From assembly GCA_002706265.1 (NCBI GenBank), contig PAKU01000026.1, forward strand, positions 1-64,000: a stretch of DNA of 64,000 bases, written 5' to 3'. The notes below the pieces were generated by a model, which was given only the letters and a program-made list of their open reading frames with translations, had not been told where the DNA came from and ran no database searches. The stretch comes from Polycyclovorans sp. GTDB lineage: Bacteria; Pseudomonadota; Gammaproteobacteria; Nevskiales; Nevskiaceae. The position numbers were made by a program, and so were the translations under genes. Positions 1 through 7,919 of the stretch are shown in pieces (positions within the stretch are counted from its first letter, which is position 1; each line of letters opens with the position of its first letter).

Positions 1-929
1 AAATCCTGCCACATCTCGGGGGACACGGCCACGCTGGCGCCGAAGCGGCCCACGGAATTGACCTCGCCGATGATCACTTCGCGTTGCATCACCTGCCCTT
101 GCCGCTCGAATTCGAGCTGCACGACCGCGCCGGCGCGGTCACGCACCCAGCGCGCCCAGTCCTGCCAGGACACGATGGTCTGGCCATCGACCGACAGAAG
201 CCGGTCACCCGCCTGCAACCCTGCGCGGTCGGCCGCCTCGCCCGGCATCACCGACTCCAGCACCGGCGCGATGGGGGGTTCGTAGGGGCGCAGTCCAAGG
301 TCGTCAAACAGATACCCCGGGTCGATCCGCGCATGGTGCAGGGCCAGCGTCACCTGCCGGGTCGATCCGCCGGTGCTGCGCACCGCGGCCACCACCGGTT
401 CGCCATTGAGGGCCTGATCGATCAGTTCGGTGTGCAGCACTTCCCAGGTGGCAATGCCCTTGCCGCCCAGGGTCATGATTTCGTCACCGGCCTTCAACCC
501 GGCCTGCGCCGCAATGCTGTCGGCGGTGGGCGCGGCGATCATGGGGCGCATGCCCTCGACGCCGATCACGAAAATCAGCCAGTAAAAGGCAATGGCCAGA
601 ATGAAATTGAACACCGGGCCGGCCGCGACGATCATCGCGCGCTTGCCCACCGGCTGCGCGTCAAACGCCAGATGGCGCTCGTGCTCGGGCACCTCGCCTT
701 CGCGGCTGTCGAGCATCTTGACGTAACCGCCCAGCGGAATGGCTGAGACCACCCATTCCACGCCGTCGGCGGCACGCCGCGTCAACAGCGGCTTGCCAAA
801 GCCGATCGAGAAACGCAGCACCTTGACGCCACAGCGTCGCGCGACCCAGTAATGGCCAAATTCGTGAAACGCCACCAGCACGCCGATGGCCACCAGAAAC
901 CCGGCGATTGACCACATGACATCCATCAT
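1..929 (-). CDS. rseP: RIP zinc metalloprotease RseP (site-2 protease), C-terminus cut by window edge
   Basis: Inner-membrane intramembrane protease that cleaves the anti-sigma factor RseA in the envelope stress response. About 309 codons are visible of the usual roughly 450. The zinc-binding motif HEFGH is at residues 22-26 inside the first membrane segment. A second hydrophobic segment (FNFILAIAFYWLIFVIGV) follows near residue 90-110, and two PDZ-like regions follow (LKAGDEI and LQAGDRL). The last part, including the third membrane segment with the remaining metal ligand, lies beyond position 1. The start ATG at 929 overlaps the dxr stop as ATGA, and a second ATG at 926 is the alternative. 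It is the last gene visible in the rpsB-to-rseP operon. Confidence 0.95.
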   Translation of the reverse strand, partial: MMDVMWSIAGFLVAIGVLVAFHEFGHYWVARRCGVKVLRFSIGFGKPLLTRRAADGVEWVVSAIPLGGYVKMLDSREGEVPEHERHLAFDAQPVGKRAMIVAAGPVFNFILAIAFYWLIFVIGVEGMRPMIAAPTADSIAAQAGLKAGDEIMTLGGKGIATWEVLHTELIDQALNGEPVVAAVRSTGGSTRQVTLALHHARIDPGYLFDDLGLRPYEPPIAPVLESVMPGEAADRAGLQAGDRLLSVDGQTIVSWQDWARWVRDRAGAVVQLEFERQGQVMQREVIIGEVNSVGRFGASVAVSPEMWQD

Positions 930-2104
930 CCAACGCTCCTCGTCTGCACGTACGCGGCGGCGCGCGCGCGGGTTTCCGCGTCAATCGCCATCACGTGTTC
1001 CAGCCCTGCGGTCGGGGCGGAGCCCACAGTTTCAAGCATCTCGCTGATCACTGCTGGAATTCCCATGAAGGGCAACCGCCCGGCCAGAAACGCTTCGACC
1101 GCCATTTCGTTCGCGGCGTTCAGTACCACCGGCGCAATACCGCCCTGTCGCAGGGTGGCTTCGGCCAAGGCAAGACAGGGGAAGGCATGGCGATCGGGCG
1201 CTTCGAAGTCGAGCCGCGACAGGGCCAGCAGGTCCAGCGCCGGCACGTCGACCGACCAGCGCTGCGGCCACGCCAGTGCGTGGGCAATGGGAATGCGCAT
1301 GTCAGGGCTGCCCAGCTGCGCGAGGGTCGAGCCGTCGACATAGGTCACCATGGAATGAATGGTGCTTTGCGGATGGACCATGACCTCCAGTTGGTCGGCC
1401 GTGACCGAGAACAGGGCGGCGGCCTCGATCAGCTCCAGACCCTTGTTCATCATGCTGGCGGAGTCGACCGAGATCTTCTGCCCCATCACCCAGTTGGGAT
1501 GCTTGACCGCCTGCGCGGGGGTCACCGACGCCATGGCCTCGGCCGACCAGCCACGGAAGGGGCCACCCGAGGCGGTCAATACCAGCCGCGCGATGCCCTG
1601 CGGCGGGGTGCCGCAGCGATAACCCGGCGGCAGGCACTGGAACAGCGCGTTGTGCTCGGAGTCGATGGGCAGGATCACGGCGCCGCTGGCGCGGGCCGCC
1701 GACATGATCATCGGCCCCGCCATCACCAACGGCTCCTTGTTGGCGATCATCACCTTCTTGCCGGCGTTGATCGCCGCCAGGGTCGGTCGCAGGCCAATCG
1801 CGCCGACGATGGCCGACATCACCTCGGTCGCCGCCGGCAATGCCGCCGCCGCCGTCAGCCCCTCCATGCCGGCCATGACCTCGATGGACTCGCCCCCCAG
1901 CGCCTCGGCCAGTGCCCGCGCCGCAGCGGCGTCGGCCATCACCGCAAGCCGGGGCCGATGCTGCCGGCAAAGACGCACCATGGCGGCGACGTCGGTATGC
2001 GCGGTGAGCGCCAGCACCTGCACCTGGTCGGGGTGCTGGCCGGCGACGTCCAGGGTGGCGCGACCGACCGATCCGGTGGCGCCCAGCACGACCAGTTGCT
2101 TCAT
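926..2104 (-). CDS. dxr: 1-deoxy-D-xylulose 5-phosphate reductoisomerase
   Basis: Converts DXP to 2-C-methyl-D-erythritol 4-phosphate with NADPH, the committed step of the MEP isoprenoid pathway. It has 392 residues, close to the family length of about 398. The N-terminal nucleotide-binding loop GATGSVG is at residues 8-14. NKEPLVMAG, the metal-site segment PIDSEHNALFQ and the substrate loop GGPFRG with HPNWVMGQKISVDSASMMNKG are all present. It overlaps cdsA upstream (ATGA) and rseP downstream (ATGA), so the three are translationally coupled. The product feeds UppS substrate supply in the same operon. Confidence 0.97.
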   Translation of the reverse strand: MKQLVVLGATGSVGRATLDVAGQHPDQVQVLALTAHTDVAAMVRLCRQHRPRLAVMADAAAARALAEALGGESIEVMAGMEGLTAAAALPAATEVMSAIVGAIGLRPTLAAINAGKKVMIANKEPLVMAGPMIMSAARASGAVILPIDSEHNALFQCLPPGYRCGTPPQGIARLVLTASGGPFRGWSAEAMASVTPAQAVKHPNWVMGQKISVDSASMMNKGLELIEAAALFSVTADQLEVMVHPQSTIHSMVTYVDGSTLAQLGSPDMRIPIAHALAWPQRWSVDVPALDLLALSRLDFEAPDRHAFPCLALAEATLRQGGIAPVVLNAANEMAVEAFLAGRLPFMGIPAVISEMLETVGSAPTAGLEHVMAIDAETRARAAAYVQTRSVG

Positions 2105-2925
2105 GCCAGTCCCAGCGCCATCAGGCCCAGCACGAACAGCGGGACTGCGGCCACGACGCTGTCGATACGGTCCAGCATGCCGCCGTGACCGGGCAGAATG
2201 TTGCCGCTGTCCTTGACGTTGGCGATGCGCTTGCAGGCGCTTTCGAACAGGTCGCCCAAGATCGAAAAGCCCCCGATGACGGCACAGAGCAGCACAAACC
2301 CCAAGGCCGGACCGCCGGTCAGCTTGAACAGCCACAGGCCCACACCGGCCCATACGCCGCAGAGCAGCAAGCCGCCCACCGCGCCTTCGCGGGTCTTGCC
2401 GGGCGAGATCAGCGGCGCCAGCTTGTGACGACCGAAGCGACGCCCCGCGAAGTAGGCCCCCACATCGGCCGCAAACACCAGAAACAGGGCGAACAGCAGC
2501 CACCATGCCCCCTCGGGCCGGGCCTGCAAGTGGCCACAGGCGACGATGGTCGGCACCACCAGAATCAGGCCCTGCACGATGCCCCACCGCGACTGGACGC
2601 TGGGCCTGACCCGTTGCGGATACCCGGCAAGCGCCCAGGCCACCCAAAGCCAGTTCAGCAGCGAAAGGCCAAGCAGCGCCGGCAGCCACGCCGCAGAGCG
2701 CGTGTGCGCCCACCAGGCGAGCATCACCAGCCCGTAGCTCAGTGCCGCGTAGCCCAAGGCCACCGAGGGTGCGCGCGCCCACGTGGACAGCGCCGCCCAT
2801 TCCCGCGCGGCAATGGCGCCGACCAGCGCGAACACCGCCACCAGCATGGCGCTGGGCGCCATGAAAATCGTGGCCAGCAGCAGCGCCAGCAGCACCACTG
2901 CGGTGAGCACCCGTTGCCGCAGCAT
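2101..2925 (-). CDS. cdsA: Phosphatidate cytidylyltransferase (CDP-diglyceride synthase)
   Basis: Integral membrane enzyme making CDP-diacylglycerol from phosphatidate and CTP for phospholipid synthesis. The 274 residues include several hydrophobic segments from residue 8 onward. The family signature is near the C-terminus: SILGDLFESACKR followed by NVKDSGNILPGHGGMLDR. The start ATG at 2925 shares one base with the uppS stop (TGATG), and the stop overlaps the dxr start, so translation is coupled on both sides. Confidence 0.96.
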   Translation of the reverse strand: MLRQRVLTAVVLLALLLATIFMAPSAMLVAVFALVGAIAAREWAALSTWARAPSVALGYAALSYGLVMLAWWAHTRSAAWLPALLGLSLLNWLWVAWALAGYPQRVRPSVQSRWGIVQGLILVVPTIVACGHLQARPEGAWWLLFALFLVFAADVGAYFAGRRFGRHKLAPLISPGKTREGAVGGLLLCGVWAGVGLWLFKLTGGPALGFVLLCAVIGGFSILGDLFESACKRIANVKDSGNILPGHGGMLDRIDSVVAAVPLFVLGLMALGLA

Positions 2926-3677
2926 CAGGCGCGCGCCGCCCGCGCCGCGGGTCTCGCGATTGCCGTGGACGAACCGGCACAGGGCACGGCTCCAAAGCGC
3001 CGCTCACGGCTTGCGAACCACCGCAGCGCCGCCTCGAACGCGGCGTGGTCGAAGGCCGGCCAGAGAATGTCGGTGAAGTACAGCTCGGCGTAGGCCGCCT
3101 GCCAGAGCAGGAAATTGCTGAGCCGCCGCTCGCCGCCGGTGCGGATCAGCAGATCGACGTCGGGCAGGTCGCGGGTGCTCAGTCGCGCCGTGACGGCTTC
3201 GGGGCTTACCGGAATGCCGTCATCCGCGCAGCGCTGCGCGGCCTGGCAGATGTCCCATTGACCGCCGTAATCGATGGCGATCACGACTTCCAGCGCGGTG
3301 TTGTCCACGGTCAGCGCTTCGGCCGCCTCCATGGCCTGCAGCAGGGCCGGCCTCAGGCGGGTGCGCGCACCGATGAAGCGAAGGCGCACCTGCTGGGCGT
3401 GCAGCGCAGCCACTTCCTGACGAAAGGCGCGGGCAAACAGCCGCATCAGGACCCGGACCTCGGCCTCGGGCCGCGACCAGTTTTCTTGCGAGAACGCATA
3501 AAGCGTCAGCACCCGGAGGCCGCGTTGACGGGCGAACTCAATCGCGGCCCGCACCGTGGCGCCGCCGACCCGATGCCCGACCGTACGGATGCGGCCATGG
3601 CCTGCCGCCCAGCGGCCATTGCCATCCATGACGATGGCGACGTGCTGCGGAATTGCGGGAGCGGGCACAACCGGCAT
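2925..3677 (-). CDS. uppS: (2E,6E)-farnesyl-diphosphate-specific undecaprenyl diphosphate synthase
   Basis: Cis-prenyltransferase that elongates FPP with eight IPP units to undecaprenyl diphosphate, the lipid carrier for peptidoglycan and O-antigen. It has 250 residues against 253 in E. coli. The catalytic aspartate D18 is in the motif MDGNGRWA. The C-terminal IPP-binding motif reads RTGGERRLSNFLLWQ, and YAELYF is present. I chose ATG 3677 because it is the first start after the frr stop and gives the family length. The open frame continues upstream inside frr but has no homologous sequence there. Confidence 0.96.
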   Translation of the reverse strand: MPVVPAPAIPQHVAIVMDGNGRWAAGHGRIRTVGHRVGGATVRAAIEFARQRGLRVLTLYAFSQENWSRPEAEVRVLMRLFARAFRQEVAALHAQQVRLRFIGARTRLRPALLQAMEAAEALTVDNTALEVVIAIDYGGQWDICQAAQRCADDGIPVSPEAVTARLSTRDLPDVDLLIRTGGERRLSNFLLWQAAYAELYFTDILWPAFDHAAFEAALRWFASRERRFGAVPCAGSSTAIARPAARAARA

Positions 3678-3688
3678 ACGTGAAAGGC

Positions 3689-4249
3689 TCAGACCGCCAT
3701 CAGTTCTTTTTCTTTGGCCGCGCCCACATCGTCGGCCTTGCTGATGTACAGGTCGGTGAGTTTCTGGATATCGGCTTCGGCGCGCTTTTCGTCGTCTTCG
3801 GTCAAGGTCTTCGCCTTCACCGCGTCCTTGATCGAGGTGTTGGCGTCGCGGCGCACCCCGCGAATGGTGACGCGGGTCTGCTCGACTTCGCTCTTCACCA
3901 CCTTGACCAGATCGCGCCGGCGTTCTTCGGTCAGCGGCGGCATGTTGATGCGCATCGTCGCGCCGGCGGTATTGGGCGTCAGGCCCAGATCGGACTTCAT
4001 GATCGCCTTTTCGATGGCGGCGATCATGGTCCGCTCCCAGGGCGTGATCGACAGGGTGCGGGCGTCTTCGACCACCACGTTGGCCACCTGCGAAATCGGC
4101 ACATCCGACCCGTAGTAATCGACCCGCACGTGGTCCAGCAGCGCGGGATTGGCCCGGCCGGTGCACAGCCGCAGCAGCTGCGAGGCCAGGGTGTCGATGG
4201 ATTTGGTCATGCGCGCTTCGATATCGCGCTTCAACTGGTTGAGGTCCAT
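3689..4249 (-). CDS. frr: Ribosome recycling factor
   Basis: Splits post-termination ribosomes with EF-G. The 186 residues match the family's usual 185. Hallmarks include the helix-rich N-terminus (MTKSIDTL), LCTGRANPALLDHVRVDYYG, PLTEERR and the C-terminal helix ending KEKELMAV. It lies 64 bases downstream of pyrH and 11 bases upstream of uppS, in the standard order. Confidence 0.98.
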   Translation of the reverse strand: MDLNQLKRDIEARMTKSIDTLASQLLRLCTGRANPALLDHVRVDYYGSDVPISQVANVVVEDARTLSITPWERTMIAAIEKAIMKSDLGLTPNTAGATMRINMPPLTEERRRDLVKVVKSEVEQTRVTIRGVRRDANTSIKDAVKAKTLTEDDEKRAEADIQKLTDLYISKADDVGAAKEKELMAV

Positions 4250-4313
4250 GGCTATCTCGGTTCCAACACAAACATCTGGGACGGCATCATCGGCGAAATG
4301 ATTGCCGAAGTGT

Positions 4314-5036
4314 TCATACGCGCACGTAGGTGCCGGTGTTTTCGTCGCCGCTGAGGATCTGCATCAACGCACCGGGGCGCGCCATTTCGTAGACACACAG
4401 GGTCATGCGGTGGTCGCGCGCCATCACCAGCGCGGTCTGATCCATCACCCCGAGGCGGCGGTTCAGCGCCTCGTCGTAGGTCAGCGTGCGGTAGCGCGTC
4501 GCGGTCGGGTCTTTCTTGGGATCGGCGGTGTAGACGCCATCGACCAGGGTGGCCTTGAGCAACAGATCGGCGCCCACTTCCACCGAGCGCAGTGCGGCCG
4601 CCGAGTCGGTGGTGAAAAACGGGTTGCCGGTGCCGGAGGCAAAGATCACTGCCCGCCCTTTTTCAAGATGACGAATCGCGCGACGGCGAATGTAGTCTTC
4701 GCACACCTGATTGATCTTCAGGGCGCTCATTACCCGCACTTCAACGCCGGCACGTTCGATGGCGTCCTGCAGCGCCAGCGCGTTGATGACGGTGGCCAGC
4801 ATGCCCATGTGGTCGCCCGTCACCCGGTCCATACCGGCGCGGGCCAGCCCTTCGCCGCGAAAGATGTTGCCGCCGCCCACCACCAGCGCCACCTGCACAC
4901 CGGCTTCGATCGCCGCCTTGACCTCACCGGCGATGAAGGTGGTGACGTCGGCATCGATCCCGAATGGCAGGTCGCCCAAAAGCGCTTCGCCGGAGAGCTT
5001 CAACAGAATGCGCGGGTAAACGGGCTTCGCTGACAT
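4314..5036 (-). CDS. pyrH: UMP kinase
   Basis: Phosphorylates UMP to UDP; bacterial hexameric type of the amino-acid-kinase fold. It has 240 residues. [11 protein letters not shown] is near the N-terminus, GGGNIFRG is the phosphate-binding loop, and [16 protein letters not shown] and YTADPKKDP follow. ATG 5036 is preferred over the TTG three bases upstream because AGAGG sits about six bases before it. A palindromic terminator lies between this gene and tsf. Confidence 0.97.
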   Translation of the reverse strand: MSAKPVYPRILLKLSGEALLGDLPFGIDADVTTFIAGEVKAAIEAGVQVALVVGGGNIFRGEGLARAGMDRVTGDHMGMLATVINALALQDAIERAGVEVRVMSALKINQVCEDYIRRRAIRHLEKGRAVIFASGTGNPFFTTDSAAALRSVEVGADLLLKATLVDGVYTADPKKDPTATRYRTLTYDEALNRRLGVMDQTALVMARDHRMTLCVYEMARPGALMQILSGDENTGTYVRV

Positions 5037-5065
5037 CAATCACCTCTCCATGCAATACACACAAC

Positions 5066-5087
5066 AAGGCCCCGTTTCCGGGGCCTT
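5066..5087 (-). terminator. Hairpin between tsf and pyrH
   Basis: Perfect 9-bp stem AAGGCCCCG/CGGGGCCTT with a 4-base loop. On the minus strand it is followed only by TTGTTGTG, a weak U tract. It probably ends or attenuates rpsB-tsf transcripts and lowers read-through to pyrH. Confidence 0.65.
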
Positions 5088-5115
5088 GAAAACGTCTGGC
5101 CAGTGTAACGCCAGA

Positions 5116-6024
5116 TCAGGCTGACAAACCGGCCTGAGCGGCCACTTCGGCAGCAAAATCAGTGGCCTGCTTCTCAATCCCTTCACCGACTGCAAAGCGC
5201 ACGAAGCTCGCGACCTCGGCCTTGTTGGCGGTCAGCAACTGGCCCACGGTCTGATCCGGCTGCTTGACGAAAGGCTGGCCCAGCAGGGTGATCTCGCTAA
5301 CCACCTTGCGAATCTTGCCTTCGGCCATTTTCGCCAGAATCTCGGCCGGCTTGGCTTTCTTGCCGTCTTCGATGTCCTGCGCCTGCTCCTGGGCGATCTG
5401 CGCGTCAATGATCTTGCGCTCGGAGGCCAGCACCTCGGGATCGACATCGTCGGCCGACAGGAAGCGCGGGCTGGACGCCGCAATGTGCATGGCAATGTCG
5501 CGCGCGATGTCGATGTCACCCTGCTTCAGGGCCACCACCACGCCAATCTTCGAACCGTGCAGGTAATGCGCCAACGCGCCACCGGCGGCGGCCACGACCG
5601 AGAAGCGGCGGATGGAGATGTTCTCACCGATCTTGGCGATCATCGCGCGACGCTTTTCTTCCAGCGTCTGACCGCCCACGTCCAGCGCCAGCAGCGCCGC
5701 CATGTCGGCCGGACGCTTGGCCAGCGCCAGCGCCGCAACCTCATCGGCAAAGGCCTTGAAGTCGTCGCCCTTGGAGACGAAGTCGGTTTCGGAGTTGACT
5801 TCGACCAGCGCCACGGCATCGTCGGCAATCGCACTGCCGATCACGCCTTCGGCGGCCACACGCGAACCTTTCTTGTCGGCCTTGGCCATGCCGTCCATGC
5901 GCAGCTTCTCGACGGCTTTTTCGATGTCACCATCGTTGGCTTCGAGTGCCTTCTTGCAGTCAATCATCCCGGCGCCGGTGCGCTCGCGGAGTTCCTTGAC
6001 CTGGGATGCAGTCACTTGGCTCAT
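5116..6024 (-). CDS. tsf: Translation elongation factor Ts
   Basis: Nucleotide exchange factor for EF-Tu. It has 302 residues, slightly longer than the 283 of E. coli. The N-terminal UBA-like domain carries LRERTGAGMIDCKKAL. The core motifs SETDFVS and HIAASSPRFL are present. ATG 6024 is chosen because GAGGA lies just before it and the start falls two bases after the rpsB stop (TAAGATG). Earlier in-frame starts lie inside rpsB and add sequence unlike the family. Confidence 0.97.
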   Translation of the reverse strand: MSQVTASQVKELRERTGAGMIDCKKALEANDGDIEKAVEKLRMDGMAKADKKGSRVAAEGVIGSAIADDAVALVEVNSETDFVSKGDDFKAFADEVAALALAKRPADMAALLALDVGGQTLEEKRRAMIAKIGENISIRRFSVVAAAGGALAHYLHGSKIGVVVALKQGDIDIARDIAMHIAASSPRFLSADDVDPEVLASERKIIDAQIAQEQAQDIEDGKKAKPAEILAKMAEGKIRKVVSEITLLGQPFVKQPDQTVGQLLTANKAEVASFVRFAVGEGIEKQATDFAAEVAAQAGLSA

Positions 6025-6025
6025 C

Positions 6026-6931
6026 TTATTCCTCGTTGGTTTCGGGCTTGGCGTCGGCGGCGGCTGGCGCGGTGTCAGCGGCAACCGCAGGAGCGGCTTC
6101 GGCTACCGGCGCGGGCTTGGCGGCACGCGGGGCACCACCGCCTGAGGGCTTGCCGCCGCCGTCACGGCGCGGGCCGCCGGGGGGACGGCGCGGGCGCTGC
6201 GAGCGGTCTTCAGCCACCGGCTCGGGCGTTTCGCGGAACGGAATCGGGTTGGCGCCGCGGGCATAGATGATGGCGTCGGCAATGCATTCGGCATACACAC
6301 GCACGGCGCGGGTGGCGTCGTCGTTGCCGGGAATCACGTGATCGACCACGCTGGGGTCATTGTTGGTGTCGACCACCGCAATGACCGGAATGCCCAGCTT
6401 GCGGGCTTCGAGCACGGCGTTCTTTTCGTAGCCGGTGTCGATGATGAACAGGCCGTCGGGCAGGCTGGGCATGGCCTTGATGCCGCCCAGTGAACGGCGC
6501 AGTTTTTCCAGTTCGCGCTGGAACATCAGCTGCTCTTTCTTGTTGAGACGGTTGATGGTGCCGTCTTCAACCTGCTTCTCCATGTCGATGAGGCGCTTGA
6601 CCGAGCCTTTCACCGTCTTGAAGTTGGTGAGCATGCCGCCCAGCCAGCGCTGGCTGACGTAGGGCATGCCGCAGCGCTGGGCTTCTTCTTCAACGGCGTC
6701 ACGCGCGGCGCGCTTGGTGCCGACGAACAGGATGCGGCCGCCGTTGGCGGCGAGCTGGCCTGCATAATTGCAGGCATCGCGCAGCATCGGCAGCGTCTGT
6801 TCAAGGTTGATGATGTGAATGCGGTTACGGTCACCAAAAATGAACTCGTCCATTTTGGGGTTCCAGTAACGCGTGCGGTGACCAAAGTGGACGCCCGCTT
6901 CCAGCAGTTGCCGCATGGTGATATCAGCCAT
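6026..6931 (-). CDS. rpsB: 30S ribosomal protein S2 with a long low-complexity C-terminal tail
   Basis: Small-subunit protein S2. Core motifs are [40 protein letters not shown] and [19 protein letters not shown]. The total is 301 residues against about 241 in E. coli. From about residue 230 it continues as an extension of roughly 65 residues rich in Pro, Arg, Gly and then Ala/Glu (for example [19 protein letters not shown]), ending KPETNEE. ATG 6931 is preceded by AAGGA. The promoter and leader lie upstream and are listed separately. Confidence 0.97.
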   Translation of the reverse strand: MADITMRQLLEAGVHFGHRTRYWNPKMDEFIFGDRNRIHIINLEQTLPMLRDACNYAGQLAANGGRILFVGTKRAARDAVEEEAQRCGMPYVSQRWLGGMLTNFKTVKGSVKRLIDMEKQVEDGTINRLNKKEQLMFQRELEKLRRSLGGIKAMPSLPDGLFIIDTGYEKNAVLEARKLGIPVIAVVDTNNDPSVVDHVIPGNDDATRAVRVYAECIADAIIYARGANPIPFRETPEPVAEDRSQRPRRPPGGPRRDGGGKPSGGGAPRAAKPAPVAEAAPAVAADTAPAAADAKPETNEE

Positions 6932-7029
6932 GGGATTTATTCCTTCATTCAATGGGTTGATGGCAAATCGCAGGCTATGGACTCATTGCTTGAGCGCCGA
7001 GCCACCCTTGAAACCTGCGAATGGATTAG

Positions 7030-7060
7030 CCCTTAAAACAACCTTCGTTGCCTTTAAGGG
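7030..7060 (-). promoter_or_regulatory. Leader hairpin of rpsB, candidate S2 autoregulatory element
   Basis: Perfect 8-bp stem CCCTTAAA/TTTAAGGG enclosing an inner stem CAAC/GTTG with a 4-base loop. It lies at the very 5' end of the predicted rpsB transcript, in a leader of about 130 bases. E. coli rpsB-tsf is known to be repressed by S2 binding its leader. That this hairpin does the same is inferred from position and structure. Confidence 0.5.
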
Positions 7061-7066
7061 GCGCGC

Positions 7067-7096
7067 TTTATACCATTGCGCCCCCTCGCCTCACAA
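7067..7096 (-). promoter_or_regulatory. Predicted sigma70 promoter of rpsB-tsf
   Basis: On the minus strand, TTGTGA (7096-7091) and TATAAA (7072-7067) are separated by 18 bases. This places transcription start near 7060, right at the leader hairpin. Confidence 0.55.
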
Positions 7097-7136
7097 CTTC
7101 CTGTCTTTTCGCGCGAGGGTGGAGCTGCCAATCCTG

Positions 7137-7919
7137 ATGTCCGTCACGATCAAAACCCCCGAAGCACAGGACAAGATGCGCGCCGCCGGCCAGGCCGCCG
7201 CGTCGGTGCTGACCATGATCGAACCGCATGTGAAGCCGGGCGTGACCACGGGAGAGCTGGATCGCATCTGCCGTGAGTTCGTCGAGGGTCCGCTGGGCTG
7301 TGTGTCGGCCACGGTGGGCTATACCGCGGGCGGCTCGAGGCCGCCGTTCACCGGGGCCATCTGCACCTCGGTGAATCACGTGGTCTGCCACGGCATTCCC
7401 GGCAACAAGGTGCTGAAGAAGGGCGACATTCTCAATATCGATGTCACCGTCATCAAGGACGGTTACCACGGTGACACCAGCAAGATGTACTTCGTTGGCG
7501 AGCCCACGGTACTGGCGCGGCGGTTGGTCGAGACCTGCCACCAGGCCATGATCCAGGGGATCGAGCAGGTGCGGCCCGGCGCGCGGCTCGGCGACATCGG
7601 GCACGCCATCCAGCAACTGGCCGAGGCCGCCGGCTATGCCATCGTCCGTGAATACTGCGGCCACGGCATCGGGCTGGTGTTTCACGAAGACCCTCAGGTG
7701 GTGCACTACGGCAAGCCCGGCACCGGTTTTGAACTCAAGGAAGGCATGACCTTCACCATTGAGCCCATGCTCAACGCCGGACGTGCGGCCGTCAAAGAGC
7801 TGCCCGACCAGTGGACGGTGGTCACCAAGGATCACAGCCTGTCGGCGCAGTGGGAACACACCGTGCTCGTCACCCGCGACGGCCATGAAGTGCTGACCCT
7901 GCGGGACGGCGCGCTTTGA
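7137..7919 (+). CDS. map: Type I methionine aminopeptidase
   Basis: Removes the initiator methionine from nascent proteins; dinuclear metal enzyme. The 260 residues match the family length. Metal-ligand regions visible are LNIDVTVIKDGYHGDTS, EYCGHGIG and MTFTIEPML with a late Glu in SAQWEHT. ATG 7137 is preceded by GGAG at 12 bases. The open frame upstream has no homologous sequence. It is divergent from rpsB, a common arrangement, and overlaps glnD by four bases. Confidence 0.96.
   Translation: MSVTIKTPEAQDKMRAAGQAAASVLTMIEPHVKPGVTTGELDRICREFVEGPLGCVSATVGYTAGGSRPPFTGAICTSVNHVVCHGIPGNKVLKKGDILNIDVTVIKDGYHGDTSKMYFVGEPTVLARRLVETCHQAMIQGIEQVRPGARLGDIGHAIQQLAEAAGYAIVREYCGHGIGLVFHEDPQVVHYGKPGTGFELKEGMTFTIEPMLNAGRAAVKELPDQWTVVTKDHSLSAQWEHTVLVTRDGHEVLTLRDGAL

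Noticed and set aside
84-746. Long reading frames opposite rseP, dxr, smc and other GC-rich genes
   Set aside because: They are antisense shadows created by high GC third positions; the minus-strand proteins have clear family motifs while the opposite frames have none.
2925-4271. 448-residue fused frame covering frr antisense-frame sequence and uppS
   Set aside because: The first 198 residues are an alternative frame of frr; UppS homology begins only at ATG 3677.
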